From contig CACBDV010000002.1 in the NCBI GenBank assembly GCA_902538085.1, forward strand, positions 186,001 through 250,000: a stretch of DNA of 64,000 bases. Reading direction: 5' to 3'. The notes under the pieces are model-generated. The model had not been told where the DNA came from. It did not search any database and worked only from the letters and a program-made list of their open reading frames with translations. A program made the position numbers and the translations under genes. Of the stretch, positions 42,062 through 52,730 are shown piece by piece. Source of the stretch: an uncultured Alphaproteobacteria bacterium. Lineage in GTDB: Bacteria; Pseudomonadota; Alphaproteobacteria; HIMB59. Position 1 is the stretch's first letter, and every line of letters begins with the position of its first letter.

Positions 42062-42670
42062 TTAATTTTTTTTAAATAACCAAGGTTTTTTATTTTTTTT
42101 ATCCTCTTCGTATGCATTAATTTTGTCTTGGTAACCAAGGGTAATGCCTATATCGTCTAATCCCTGCAAAAGTCTTTCTTTTCTGAATTCTTCAATTTCA
42201 AAATTGATTGAATGATTGCCAGCTTTAATGATTTGCTCCGGAAGGTCGATAGTGAACTCAATTTGATTTTTAGCTGCTGTCATTAATTGATCGAGGTTTT
42301 CAGGACTGACAACTATCGGTAAAATTCCATTTTGAAAGCAATTATTATAGAAAATATCTGCAAAACTTGTTGAAATTACGCTTCTTATTCCAAAATCTTT
42401 AAGAGACCAAGGGGCGTGTTCTCTACTTGATCCACAACCAAAATTATCACCAGCAACCAAAATTTTTGACTGATCAAAAGGAGATGTATTCAAAACAAAA
42501 TCTTTAATGAGGTTTCCATTGTTATCATATCTCATCTCATAAAACAGACTTACACCAAGACCAGTTCTTTTAATTGTTTTGAGAAATTGCTTTGGGATGA
42601 TCATATCAGTATCGATATTAACAATTGGTAAAGGAGCTGCGATACCTTTTAAAGAATGAAACTTATCCAT
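42062..42670 (-). CDS. leuD: 3-isopropylmalate dehydratase small subunit
   Basis: [39 protein letters not shown]. Confidence 0.96.
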   Translation of the reverse strand: MDKFHSLKGIAAPLPIVNIDTDMIIPKQFLKTIKRTGLGVSLFYEMRYDNNGNLIKDFVLNTSPFDQSKILVAGDNFGCGSSREHAPWSLKDFGIRSVISTSFADIFYNNCFQNGILPIVVSPENLDQLMTAAKNQIEFTIDLPEQIIKAGNHSINFEIEEFRKERLLQGLDDIGITLGYQDKINAYEEDKKNKKPWLFKKN

Positions 42671-42671
42671 T

Positions 42672-44081
42672 TTATGTAAAATCTCTTATATCTGAAATGT
42701 TTCCAGTAATAGCAGATGCCGCAGCAAGCTCAGGACTCATTAAATGAGTTCTACCACCTCGGCCTTGTCTACCTTCAAAATTTCTATTAGAAGTTGATGC
42801 GCACCTTTCACCTGGTTTTAATTGATCGGGATTCATACCAAGGCACATTGAACATCCAGCCTCTCTCCACTCGAAGCCAGCATCTTTTAAAATTATATCA
42901 ATTCCTTCTTCTTCTGCTTGTTTTTTAACTAAGCCTGATCCTGGTACTATCATTGCTTGAACGTGTGAAGCAATCTTTTTGTCCTTAACAATAGATGCAA
43001 CTTTTCTTAAATCCTCAATTCGACCATTTGTGCAAGAGCCAATAAATATTTTATCTAATTTTATGTCTGTAATTTTTGTTCCGGGCTTAAGACCCATATA
43101 CTCAAGTGATCTTTCAATACTTTTCTTTTTATTTTCTGTTTTAGCACTACTTGGATTTGGCACCGTGCCTTTCACTGACACAACATCCTCAGGGCTAGTT
43201 CCCCATGTCACCATTGGGTCAATTTCTGAACTATCTATAACTATTTCATGATCGTAATTTGCATCATTATCTGAGGGAAGAGATGACCAGTATTCTACTG
43301 CTTGATCCCAGTGTTCAGTTCCAGGGGCATAAGGTCTACCTTTTATATAACTAAAAGTTGTTTGATCTGGGCTAATTAATCCAGCGCGAGCACCAGCTTC
43401 AATGCTCATATTACAAATAGTCATTCTGCCTTCCATAGAAAGGCCCATGATAGATGAACCAGCATACTCAATTACATGACCAGTTCCCCCAGCTGTTCCA
43501 ATTTTTCCAATTATGTACAAGATTAAATCTTTAGAATTTACTCCAAAAGGAAGTTCACCATTGACCGAAATTCTCATATTTTTTGCAGGATTTTGAACAA
43601 TTGTTTGCGTGGCCAGAACATGCTCAACTTCACTTGTTCCGATACCAAAAGCGAGAGCTCCGAAAGCTCCATGGGTAGACGTGTGACTGTCGCCACAGAC
43701 AATTGTCATGCCCGGTTGGGTAATTCCCTGCTCAGGACCAATGATGTGAACAATACCTTGTCTTTGGTCCATTAAATCAAAATATTGAATTCCATGCTCT
43801 TTAGTGTTTTTTGCTAAAGTTTCGACTTGAATTTTACTTTGTGGGTCCTCAATATTTTGTCTATTTATAGTAGGAACATTATGGTCTGCGACAGCTATCG
43901 TAGCCTCTGGTCTATGAACGGGACGATTGGATAGTTTTAATCCTTCGAAAGCTTGAGGGCTAGTTACTTCATGAACTAAATGACGATCAATATATAAAAG
44001 ATTAGTCCCATCTTCTCTTTGACCGACAAGATGCTCAGACCAGATTTTATCAAAAAGTGTTTTTGGGCCTTGGTTGCTCAA
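42672..44081 (-). CDS. leuC: 3-isopropylmalate dehydratase large subunit
   Basis: [56 protein letters not shown]. Confidence 0.97.
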   Translation of the reverse strand: MSNQGPKTLFDKIWSEHLVGQREDGTNLLYIDRHLVHEVTSPQAFEGLKLSNRPVHRPEATIAVADHNVPTINRQNIEDPQSKIQVETLAKNTKEHGIQYFDLMDQRQGIVHIIGPEQGITQPGMTIVCGDSHTSTHGAFGALAFGIGTSEVEHVLATQTIVQNPAKNMRISVNGELPFGVNSKDLILYIIGKIGTAGGTGHVIEYAGSSIMGLSMEGRMTICNMSIEAGARAGLISPDQTTFSYIKGRPYAPGTEHWDQAVEYWSSLPSDNDANYDHEIVIDSSEIDPMVTWGTSPEDVVSVKGTVPNPSSAKTENKKKSIERSLEYMGLKPGTKITDIKLDKIFIGSCTNGRIEDLRKVASIVKDKKIASHVQAMIVPGSGLVKKQAEEEGIDIILKDAGFEWREAGCSMCLGMNPDQLKPGERCASTSNRNFEGRQGRGGRTHLMSPELAAASAITGNISDIRDFT

Positions 44082-44091
44082 GATAATACTT

Positions 44092-44763
44092 TTAGCTTTT
44101 AGTTTCTGCCTCTTCTATTTTTTTCTCTACAGGCTTTTCCTCTTTTGGCTCATCTTCAACTTTGGGTTCTTCTTGTGGTGATGATTCCTCTGATTTAGTT
44201 TCTTTAATTTCTTCTTTAGAGTTGTCTTCAGACTTAGGGGCTTCTTGAGATGAAGTTTCCTCTGTTTTGGTCTCTTTAGCTTCTTCCTTTGGTGTTTCGT
44301 CAGTTACAGGTGTATCTGATTTATTTTCTTCAGTACTAACCTCTGAAATCTCTTCAGCATCTTCAATTGTGGATACAAATTGGTTATCATCATATGATCG
44401 ACCGTCAGTTCTTTCGGCAATTCTTGCTTTTTTACCAGACAAACCTCTTAAATAATATAATTTAGCTCTTCTTACATCACCAACTTTTACACGTTCGATT
44501 GAGTCGATAACATTACTGTATAGTGGAAAAACTCTTTCAACGCCTTCACCACTAGAAATTTTTCTAACAGTAAATGAAGAATTCAGACCGTTATTTTTTT
44601 TACCAATACAGACACCTTGAAATGCTTGCACTCTCTCTTTATTTCCTTCTTTGATCTTTACGTTAACTTTGACAGTGTCACCTGGCGCGAAGTCTGAAAC
44701 CTTAGAACTTTTTAAAATCTGCTGAATTTGTGATTGTTCGTAATTTTTAATAATTTCATTCAT
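44092..44763 (-). CDS. rplS: 50S ribosomal protein L19 with long acidic C-terminal extension
   Basis: [35 protein letters not shown]; start trimmed to MNEII; tail rich in E/K/S/P. Confidence 0.95.
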   Translation of the reverse strand: MNEIIKNYEQSQIQQILKSSKVSDFAPGDTVKVNVKIKEGNKERVQAFQGVCIGKKNNGLNSSFTVRKISSGEGVERVFPLYSNVIDSIERVKVGDVRRAKLYYLRGLSGKKARIAERTDGRSYDDNQFVSTIEDAEEISEVSTEENKSDTPVTDETPKEEAKETKTEETSSQEAPKSEDNSKEEIKETKSEESSPQEEPKVEDEPKEEKPVEKKIEEAETKS

Positions 44764-44813
44764 TATGTGCTCCATCCAATATTAATATGTGGGTGGCATC
44801 AGAGCGGCATATT

Positions 44814-45539
44814 CTACTCATTTTTGTTTTTTTTTAAATAGTTTTTAAATAAATCTGGTCGATTTTTTTCAGTATTTTCCAACGAATTTTGGTGTTTCCA
44901 AAGATCTATATCAGCATGTTTACCACTCACTAGTATGGAAGGTACTTCTATTTCTGAGTGATCAGGGGTTATCCATGGGTTTGGTCTGGTGAATTGATCA
45001 TGTTCAACTAGTCCATTTTGAAATGACTCAATAGTGTGGGTATCATTATTTCCAAGAACACCAGGTTGAAGTCTCATTAACGCCTCAATAAATAATAATG
45101 ATGCTATCTCTCCTCCGTTTAAGATGACATCACTCACTGAAATCTCTTGAAATTTATAATAATCAATTACTCTTTGGTCAATGCCCTCATATCTACCATT
45201 TAGTAAGATAAAATCTTGATTGAAATTATAGTTAGTTAATTTTTTTTGAGTAAGTTTTTTACCTTTAGCAGAAAAACATATTTTAATACAGCTATCTAAT
45301 TCATTTTTATTAAAGTTTGCTTCGATAGATTTTGAAATTATATCAGGTCTCAATACCATACCTGCGCCACCACTAAATGGTTTATCATCAACAGAGTTCG
45401 CAGATAAATCACTGTAATCTCTTATATTGATCGTATTGATTTCGAAATGATTTTTTGACAGAGCTTTGCCTAACAAGCCATGTTGTAAAATTCCAGGAAA
45501 AACTTCCGGAAATAAAGTAAGAATATTAAATTTTAACAT
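44814..45539 (-). CDS. trmD: tRNA (guanine-N1)-methyltransferase
   Basis: FNILTLFPEVFPGIL, DDKPFSGGAGMVLRPDII, GRYEGIDQRVIDYY. Confidence 0.96.
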   Translation of the reverse strand: MLKFNILTLFPEVFPGILQHGLLGKALSKNHFEINTINIRDYSDLSANSVDDKPFSGGAGMVLRPDIISKSIEANFNKNELDSCIKICFSAKGKKLTQKKLTNYNFNQDFILLNGRYEGIDQRVIDYYKFQEISVSDVILNGGEIASLLFIEALMRLQPGVLGNNDTHTIESFQNGLVEHDQFTRPNPWITPDHSEIEVPSILVSGKHADIDLWKHQNSLENTEKNRPDLFKNYLKKNKNE

Positions 45540-46036
45540 TAATTTTTAATTATAATTTTTTTTTCTTTAATATTTACAAATGGAAAGTTTTGCTCAGTAA
45601 ATCTGAAAAATTCCTTTTTTTTACTTTTAATAAAATATATTTCCAATAAATCCCCCGCACCAAAATTTACAACTGAAGCAACTTCTCCAACTCTCTGGTC
45701 TTTATTATCAAATACCTCAAGTCCCTCTAGATCGTGGAAATAATATTCATTTCCTTTTACTGGTGATAGTTGTTCTTTTTTTAAAAAAATTTTTTTATTA
45801 ACAAACTTTTCAATGTCTGTTCTATTATTTATTTCGTCGATTGTTATAAGTGGGCTTTTTTTATCAAAAGATACTAGTTTTAAGTTAATAGTTTTTTCAT
45901 TATCTAAATAAAATTTTTTAAATTGATTTACATCACGATCATCATTTAAATAACTGTGAAACCTTAGCAGACCCTTAGTTCCTTTAGGTCTGCCAATTAC
46001 ACCAACTTGTATGAAATGCTTCTCAAAGGGAGTCAC
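45539..46036 (-). CDS. rimM: Ribosome maturation factor RimM
   Basis: VGVIGRPKGTKGLLRFHSYL; between rpsP and trmD. Confidence 0.93.
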   Translation of the reverse strand: MTPFEKHFIQVGVIGRPKGTKGLLRFHSYLNDDRDVNQFKKFYLDNEKTINLKLVSFDKKSPLITIDEINNRTDIEKFVNKKIFLKKEQLSPVKGNEYYFHDLEGLEVFDNKDQRVGEVASVVNFGAGDLLEIYFIKSKKKEFFRFTEQNFPFVNIKEKKIIIKN

Positions 46037-46042
46037 AAGTAA

Positions 46043-46636
46043 TTACTCTTTAGTTTCGGGTTTATCCTCAGAAACCTCAGTTGAACCCTCTTCCTCTTTG
46101 GGCTCTTCTTTTGCAGGAACTTCTTCTTTCTTTTCCTCCGGCTCAGAAGTCTCTTCTGTCTTCACCTCTTCAGCTGGTTTTTCAACTGCTACTTCTTCAA
46201 CAGGCGGTTGCTCTTCTGTGGTAGTTACCTCCTCAGTAGGTTTTTCATCCTCTGCTTTAGCTGCTTCTTCAGTAGCTTTTGGATCTTCTGCAGCTTTTGA
46301 TGCTGCTTCTTCTTTTGTTTTAACTCTTTCTTGAGCCTTTGCCTTTGGTAAATGCTTTTTTGTTTTCTCAGTTATTTTTGGAGCTTCCATCATTCCTAAT
46401 TCAGAGAGAATTTTTTGAACTCTTTCTGTTGGCAGCGCTCCAACCTTAAGCCAATGTTCAGCTCTTTCTTTGCTAAGCATTACTCTTTCCTTGTGATCCT
46501 TGGGAACCATTGGATTGAAGTTGCCAATTTTTTCAATGAAGTTACCGTCTCTTGGTGCTCTCTCATCTGCAACCACAATTCTATAGAAAGGTCTTTTTTT
46601 TGAACCTCCTCTTGCTAGTCTTATTTTTGTCGCCAT
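46043..46636 (-). CDS. rpsP: 30S ribosomal protein S16 with long acidic C-terminal extension
   Basis: [38 protein letters not shown]; about 90-aa E/K/P/A/T-rich tail. Confidence 0.95.
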   Translation of the reverse strand: MATKIRLARGGSKKRPFYRIVVADERAPRDGNFIEKIGNFNPMVPKDHKERVMLSKERAEHWLKVGALPTERVQKILSELGMMEAPKITEKTKKHLPKAKAQERVKTKEEAASKAAEDPKATEEAAKAEDEKPTEEVTTTEEQPPVEEVAVEKPAEEVKTEETSEPEEKKEEVPAKEEPKEEEGSTEVSEDKPETKE

Positions 46637-46654
46637 GATTTCTCCCTTCTGTAT

Positions 46655-48007
46655 TTATTCAATCGTTGGCATTTGGTTTCCGCCTAATAAACTTTTTATT
46701 TTATTTGCAAAACCTGGTTTTTGAGCTTGTTTCATAAGTTTTTTAGTTTGCTCAAATTGTTTTAAAAGCCTGTTGACCTCGTGTACCTGTCTACCAGACC
46801 CTGTTGCTATTCTTCTTTTCCTTGAAGCTTTTAGTAAATCAGGATCAACTCTTTCTTCTCTTGTCATTGAACAAATAATTGCTATTTGATGATCAATAAC
46901 TTTTTCGTCAAAATCTCCACTCTCCATCATATTTTTAATTTTGCTGACACCTGGCATGTGTGACATTAGTCCAGACATTCCGCCCATTTTTTTCATTTGA
47001 GTAAACTGTTTTAAAAGATCATTCATATTGAATTTCCCACTCATCATCTGAGATTGGAGATTTTCCATTTCTTTTTGATCAAAATCTTTTTGTGCTTTTT
47101 CAACTAATGAAACAACATCTCCCATACCAAGAATTCTAGAAGCTATTCTCTCTGGGTGAAAAACTTCAAAATCTTCAATATTTTCTCCTGATCCGAAGAA
47201 ACGAATTGGCAAACCTGTTTGATATTTTGCTGAAAGTGCAACTCCTCCTCTTGGGTCTGCGTCTAATCTTGTTAATATAAATCCAGTAAGTGGTGCTGTG
47301 GAGTTAAAAGACTCCACAACGCTTAGTGCTTGTTGACCCATCATTGAGTCTAAAACAAGTAAATTCTCTTGTGGTTTTGCTAGATCATGAATTGTTTTAA
47401 GTTCTAGAAGTAATTCTTCGTCTGTACTAATTCGACCTGAGGTATCTATAATTAAAACATCCGATAAAAGTTTTTTACTTTGTTCAAGAGCATTATTGAC
47501 AATATCTTTTATATTTTCATTTATTGGCTCAATAAACTGAATATTATTTTTTTGAGATAAAATACGAAGTTGGTCTATAGCGGCTGGTCTTCTTAAATCT
47601 GTTGACACAAGTGCTACAGATTTATTTAGGGAATTTTGACAGTAATGAGCAAGTTTTGCAATTGATGTTGTTTTACCTGCACCCTGCAGACCACAAATTA
47701 AAAAAGTTGAAGGTTTATTTTTAAAGTTTAGCTCGCTACTTTGAACACCAAGTATTTCTGTTAGTTCATCACTTACTATTTTAATTATTTGTTGTCCTGG
47801 CTGGACGTTTTCAATTACTTTTTGGCCAAGTGCTTTTTCTTGGATTTTTTTAATAAGATCTTTAGATACTTTAAGAGAGACATCTGCCTCTAACAAAGCA
47901 ACTCTAACCTCTCGCAGAGTTGTCTCTAAATCTTTTTCAGTGATAGCCCCTTTATTTGAGAGACCTTGAAAAATTCCAGTTATCTTATTTGTTATATTTT
48001 CTAACAT
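46655..48007 (-). CDS. ffh: Signal recognition particle protein Ffh
   Basis: LICGLQGAGKTTSIAKLAHY, DTSGRIS, GMGDVVSLVEKAQ, M-domain GSGRQVHEVNRLLKQF. Confidence 0.97.
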   Translation of the reverse strand: MLENITNKITGIFQGLSNKGAITEKDLETTLREVRVALLEADVSLKVSKDLIKKIQEKALGQKVIENVQPGQQIIKIVSDELTEILGVQSSELNFKNKPSTFLICGLQGAGKTTSIAKLAHYCQNSLNKSVALVSTDLRRPAAIDQLRILSQKNNIQFIEPINENIKDIVNNALEQSKKLLSDVLIIDTSGRISTDEELLLELKTIHDLAKPQENLLVLDSMMGQQALSVVESFNSTAPLTGFILTRLDADPRGGVALSAKYQTGLPIRFFGSGENIEDFEVFHPERIASRILGMGDVVSLVEKAQKDFDQKEMENLQSQMMSGKFNMNDLLKQFTQMKKMGGMSGLMSHMPGVSKIKNMMESGDFDEKVIDHQIAIICSMTREERVDPDLLKASRKRRIATGSGRQVHEVNRLLKQFEQTKKLMKQAQKPGFANKIKSLLGGNQMPTIE

Positions 48008-48016
48008 TTAAAAAAT

Positions 48017-48049
48017 AAAAAAAATCGGCGAATGATACTCATCGGCCGA
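48017..48049 (-). terminator. Terminator-like hairpin plus T8 in ffh leader (possible attenuator)
   Basis: Minus strand TCGGCCGATGAGTATCATTCGCCGA followed by TTTTTTTT, then about 10 nt to the ffh ATG. Confidence 0.65.
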
Positions 48050-48098
48050 CTAATTTTTCCTTTATTTAGTGAGGAATTTATATCACTATAGCTGGTCT

Positions 48099-48911
48099 AT
48101 GAAAATACCTTTTATGAAAGCTCAAGGAGCAGGAAATGACTTTATTATTGTGGATAAAAACGTTGATTTCATTAGAAAGTCAAAAAAGGTTATTAAAAGA
48201 CTTTGCGACAGGCGTTTTGGGGTAGGTTGCGATCAATTAATTCTATTAAAAAAAATCAGTTCATATTATCAAGTTACATTTTATAACTCAGATGGCTCAC
48301 TTGGAAAAAATTGTGGGAATGGATTGCGATGTGCCTACAAATTTTTAGTTGAAGTAAAAAAAGTTAAAAAGGCAGTCATAAAAACTCATAAATTTTTACA
48401 TTTTGGTAAGAAAACTCAAAAGGAATACAAAATCAATGTAGGGGAGGTAACTTTAGATTGGAAAAAAATTCCTTTATCAAAAAAAATGGACTCTCAAAAT
48501 ATTCAAATTAAAAGAATAAAGATACCTGGGTTAATAAAAATAATGGGGGCAAATATTGGAAACCCTCATTGTGTGGTATTAGTAAAGAATTTAAAGCTAA
48601 TTAAATTAAATATGTTAGGGCCTTCACTTGTAAAAAATAAATTATTTCCTGATAAAGCTAATATTACTTTTGTAGAGGTATTAAAAAAATCTAAAGTGAA
48701 AGTATTATTTTGGGAGAGAGGTGGGGGACATACACTAGCATGTGGTTCAGGAACTTGTGCTACTGCATTTGTTTTAAATCATAATGACTTTGTGTCCTCT
48801 AAAATCGAAGTGGTTACTGAACGATCTGTATTAAAAACAGAAATCAAGGACAAGATGGTATTCCTTCAAGGCCCTGCAGAGTTAGTTTACCAATCATCGA
48901 TTAATATTTAA
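48099..48911 (+). CDS. dapF: Diaminopimelate epimerase (start trimmed to MKIPFMKAQG)
   Basis: MKAQGAGNDFIIVD, NSDGSLGKNCGNGLRC, ACGSGTCATAFV. Confidence 0.95.
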   Translation: MKIPFMKAQGAGNDFIIVDKNVDFIRKSKKVIKRLCDRRFGVGCDQLILLKKISSYYQVTFYNSDGSLGKNCGNGLRCAYKFLVEVKKVKKAVIKTHKFLHFGKKTQKEYKINVGEVTLDWKKIPLSKKMDSQNIQIKRIKIPGLIKIMGANIGNPHCVVLVKNLKLIKLNMLGPSLVKNKLFPDKANITFVEVLKKSKVKVLFWERGGGHTLACGSGTCATAFVLNHNDFVSSKIEVVTERSVLKTEIKDKMVFLQGPAELVYQSSINI

Positions 48912-50117
48912 ATGTCTAAAGTTGTTAATTTTGGATGTCGACTAAATAACTTTGAAGGAAAAAAAATTGAAGAATTATTAGCAAATAATAATGAAAATAT
49001 GGTTGTTATAAACTCTTGTGCTGTCACAAATGAGACTGAGAGGCAGGTAAGACAAACTATTAGAAAAATTAAAAAAGAATATCCCGATAAAAAAATTGTA
49101 ATGACAGGTTGTGCTGCACAAATATCTCCAGATAAGTATTCTTCAATGACTGAGGTCGACAAAGTTATTGATAATATAAGTAAACTGAAATCAGAAACTT
49201 GGACATCTTTACTTGATGAAGAGCTCGGAGTAGATTTTAAAGAAGACATATTTGACTCTCCTCAAGATATCCGTCCATCTTTAGGTAATAAAAACCTTAA
49301 CATCAGAGAAAGCCTTGTAATTCAACAAGGATGCAATCATAGGTGCACATTTTGTATTATTCCTTTTGGCAGAGGTAATAATAGGAGTTTTGATCCTTTT
49401 TACTTAATTGATGAGGTAGAAAGAGTTGTAGAAAATGGTGTCAAAGAAATTGTTTTAACTGGTGTTGATATATCAGATTATGGGAGCGATTTTGATCACA
49501 AATATAACATGAGCAATTTAATTTTAGATATTTTAGATAAAACTAAATTACAACGTCTTCGACTCTCCTCAATAGACTGTGTTGAAGTTGATGAAAATTT
49601 TAATGAAGCACTAAAAGATCAAAGAGTAATGCCGCATCTTCACCTTAGTATACAGTCTGGTGATGACATGATATTGAAAAGAATGAAAAGAAGACATAAT
49701 TCGAAAGATGTATTTCAATTTGTTGATCGTTGTAAAAAAATTAGAAAAGATATTTCATTTGGTGCAGATATTATTGCAGGATTTCCTACAGAAACGGATA
49801 CGATGTTTGAAAATACGTACAAACTATTAAGAGAAAATGAAATTTCACACCTTCACATATTTCCTTTTTCTCCAAAAAACAATACTCCTGCTTCAAGGAT
49901 GCCTCAAATTTCTAAATCAATTATCAAAAAGAGAGCAAAAATTTTAAGAGCTCTTGGTGAACTAATTTTTAAAAAAGTAAAATCCAAACTTTCATTACCA
50001 AGGGAGGTCCTTATTGAAGAGTTAAATTCAGGAATAGCTATTGGGTATGATCAAAATTATATCAAACATAAAGTACCCTTAGTAGGCGTACCCGTTGGAG
50101 AAGTTATCAGGGTTTAA
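48912..50117 (+). CDS. mtaB: tRNA t6A37 methylthiotransferase (MiaB/MtaB family)
   Basis: FGCRLNNFEG, NSCAVTNETERQVRQ, radical-SAM QQGCNHRCTFCIIPFGRG. Confidence 0.93.
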   Translation: MSKVVNFGCRLNNFEGKKIEELLANNNENMVVINSCAVTNETERQVRQTIRKIKKEYPDKKIVMTGCAAQISPDKYSSMTEVDKVIDNISKLKSETWTSLLDEELGVDFKEDIFDSPQDIRPSLGNKNLNIRESLVIQQGCNHRCTFCIIPFGRGNNRSFDPFYLIDEVERVVENGVKEIVLTGVDISDYGSDFDHKYNMSNLILDILDKTKLQRLRLSSIDCVEVDENFNEALKDQRVMPHLHLSIQSGDDMILKRMKRRHNSKDVFQFVDRCKKIRKDISFGADIIAGFPTETDTMFENTYKLLRENEISHLHIFPFSPKNNTPASRMPQISKSIIKKRAKILRALGELIFKKVKSKLSLPREVLIEELNSGIAIGYDQNYIKHKVPLVGVPVGEVIRV

Positions 50118-50935
50118 TGTTTTTTTTAAAAAAGATCTTTAAAAAGAATTTAAATATAGATGAGATAGAGGATCTTTTGTTTGATAATGGTGTAGAGCCA
50201 AAATTTGCTGATTTAATTATTTCAAAAATAAAAGAAAATAAATCACAAGAAGAGAATATTAAAAAAGTTATTAAAGATGAACTGCTTACAAAATTCAAAG
50301 AAAAAAAATTTGGTGGTTTTACTCCTCAAAATAAAAGCCTATATGTTATTGCTGGAAATAACGGCTCGGGAAAAACAACATTCATAGGTAAATTTATAAA
50401 TCTAATTCAAAAAAATGGCTTAAAGCCTGCTGTAATTGCAGCAGATACGTTTAGGGCTGCCGCGATCGATCAACTTGAACATTTCACAAATCAATTTGAA
50501 GTGCCCATCCATAAGGGTAATAATATGGAAGATCCATCTGCTGTTATTTTTCAAGGAATAGATAATCTGAAAGAGAGTGATGTTATTATTGTTGATACAT
50601 CTGGGAGACAGCATAACAACAAAAACTTAATGGCCGAGCTAAAAAAAATCTCAGATATAGTTTCAAAAAAATCTGATCAATTTAATTTAATAAGGGCTTT
50701 TTTGACATTAGATGCTAATACTGGCCTTGCATCAAAACATATAATAGAAGGTTTTCAAGAATATATCAAATTAGATGGTATTATTTTAAATAAGGTAGAT
50801 TCTAATGCAAAGTATGGAGCTCTTTTAACAATAATAAATGATTTTGATATTCCTGTAGTATTTGAAGGATATGGCGAAGGTATGAATGACTTAAGAGAGT
50901 TTCAATTTGAAGGATATTTAGATAGACTATTATAA
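50117..50935 (+). CDS. ftsY: Signal recognition particle receptor FtsY
   Basis: VIAGNNGSGKTTFIGKF, ADTFRAAAIDQLEHF, VDTSGRQHNNKNLMAEL. Confidence 0.94.
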   Translation: MFFLKKIFKKNLNIDEIEDLLFDNGVEPKFADLIISKIKENKSQEENIKKVIKDELLTKFKEKKFGGFTPQNKSLYVIAGNNGSGKTTFIGKFINLIQKNGLKPAVIAADTFRAAAIDQLEHFTNQFEVPIHKGNNMEDPSAVIFQGIDNLKESDVIIVDTSGRQHNNKNLMAELKKISDIVSKKSDQFNLIRAFLTLDANTGLASKHIIEGFQEYIKLDGIILNKVDSNAKYGALLTIINDFDIPVVFEGYGEGMNDLREFQFEGYLDRLL

Positions 50936-50936
50936 G

Positions 50937-51473
50937 ATGAAACAACTCTTTGAATTTTTTCCCTTAATTGTTTTTTTCGCAGTCTATTATAAATCAGATA
51001 AAGATCTCTATTTAAGTATTGCTGCTGTAATAGTTGCAACATTTATTTCTCTTATAGCCATCTATTTCAAAGAAAGAAAAATTTCAACAATGATGTTAGT
51101 AAGTACAATTATCTTAGTTGTTTTTGGTGGTTTAAGTATTTTTCTAAAAAATGAGATATTTTTTAAAATGAAACCAACAATTATAAATGCTCTTTTTGCT
51201 GCAGTCTTGATTGGAAGTACTTTAATTAATAAACCTGTTTTAAAGTTATTATTAAACTCATCATTAAAATTGACTGATGAGGGTTGGGGATTAATGAATA
51301 AAATGTGGTCAAGCTTTTTTATTCTTTTAGCTGTTTTAAATGAAATAGTTTGGCGGACTCAAACAACTGATGTTTGGGTAAATTTTAAAGTATTTGGAAT
51401 AATGGGAATTACTATTGTGTTTACAATAATTCAAATTCCATTGCTAAAAAAACATTTTATTAATCAGCCATAA
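50937..51473 (+). CDS. yciB: Inner membrane septation protein A family (YciB/IspZ)
   Basis: FEFFPLIVFFAVYY, LKLTDEGWGLMNKMWSSFFILLAVLNEIVWR. Confidence 0.92.
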   Translation: MKQLFEFFPLIVFFAVYYKSDKDLYLSIAAVIVATFISLIAIYFKERKISTMMLVSTIILVVFGGLSIFLKNEIFFKMKPTIINALFAAVLIGSTLINKPVLKLLLNSSLKLTDEGWGLMNKMWSSFFILLAVLNEIVWRTQTTDVWVNFKVFGIMGITIVFTIIQIPLLKKHFINQP

Positions 51474-52626
51474 GGGCTTCAATTCCAGGTAAATCTTTAT
51501 CCTCAAGCGCCTCAAGAAAAGCACCACCAGCTGTTGAAACAAAGTAAAAATTTTCAAATTTTTCCCCAGCCATGTTAATTGCTAAAATTGTGTCTCCACC
51601 ACCTATGACAACCTCTGCTTGAGATTTTGCAAGTAGATGTGCTAAATTTACTGATCCCTTTGAAAATTTATTGTCTTCAATCATTCCCATTGGACCATTC
51701 CACAAAACGATATCACTGTTACCTATAAGTTTTTCTAAAACTGTGTGTGAAGAAACTGATATATCTAGTATTTTAAAATCGTAACTTGTGGGAAGCTCAT
51801 CTATTAATTTATTTTCATTTGAGTCAAGCATAACATCTGACGGAAGATGAATTTTACAATTTGTTGATTTTGCAGAGTCGTAAATCATTTCAATCATACT
51901 TTCAGTGCCCTCTTCGATTAAAGAATTACTTACATTTATACTATTGTATTTTAAAAAATTATTAGCCATTGCCCCTCCAATAAAAATATCTGAGCAAGAG
52001 GATGTTAAAGATAGAAGTGTTTTTATTTTAGTTGAAACTTTTGATCCGCCAATGATCGCTAATTTTTTCTTTGGAGATTTTTTTATATTATCTATTGCTG
52101 AAATTTCTCTTTCAAAATTAAATCCAGGTGCTGACAATATATTTTTAGCCATTTGATTAACTGATGAGTGAAATCGATGAGAAGCAGAAAAAGCCTCATT
52201 AACATATAAATCTAATTTATCTGTAATAGACTTACTAAAATTTAAATCATTTTTTATTTCTCCCTCAAAAAATCTTATATTTTCTAAAAGACTTATAGTT
52301 GGCTTATTAACATCTAATTCATTAAGACCACTATTTAAAAAACTATCATAACTAATAAAATTTAATTTTAATTCCAATATATCCTCAAACTGATCAATGA
52401 ATTTTGAGAAAGAATACTTCTCATCAAAATTTTCTTTTGGTCTTCCAAAATGTGAAATAAGAAAAATATTACATTGTTTATTTTTAATAAAATTGATCGT
52501 CTCCATAGATCTATCTAATCTTGTTTTGTCTGTAATTCTAAAATTTTTATTGATAGGAACATTGAAATCGACTCTAATCCCTACATTTCGGATTTTTTCA
52601 AAGTTCAAATTTTTAAGAGATTTCAT
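51460..52626 (-). CDS. pgk: Phosphoglycerate kinase
   Basis: GIRVDFNVPINKN, ISHFGRPKEN, LLENIRFFEGE, GGGDTILAI, STAGGAFLEAL. Confidence 0.95.
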   Translation of the reverse strand: MKSLKNLNFEKIRNVGIRVDFNVPINKNFRITDKTRLDRSMETINFIKNKQCNIFLISHFGRPKENFDEKYSFSKFIDQFEDILELKLNFISYDSFLNSGLNELDVNKPTISLLENIRFFEGEIKNDLNFSKSITDKLDLYVNEAFSASHRFHSSVNQMAKNILSAPGFNFEREISAIDNIKKSPKKKLAIIGGSKVSTKIKTLLSLTSSCSDIFIGGAMANNFLKYNSINVSNSLIEEGTESMIEMIYDSAKSTNCKIHLPSDVMLDSNENKLIDELPTSYDFKILDISVSSHTVLEKLIGNSDIVLWNGPMGMIEDNKFSKGSVNLAHLLAKSQAEVVIGGGDTILAINMAGEKFENFYFVSTAGGAFLEALEDKDLPGIEALMAD

Positions 52627-52730
52627 ATTTTTTATTCACATTTTTTTAATCATTTTGGACTAGATTACTACTACTATATATAGTATAAAACTACCCATAT
52701 GAGGAACTAAATAGAGTAGGTATATTAAAA

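Noticed and set aside
46011-46334. 107-aa Ser/Val-rich + strand ORF
   Set aside because: Antisense shadow of the low-complexity acidic tail of S16; composition mirrors GAA/GAG/TCT codons.
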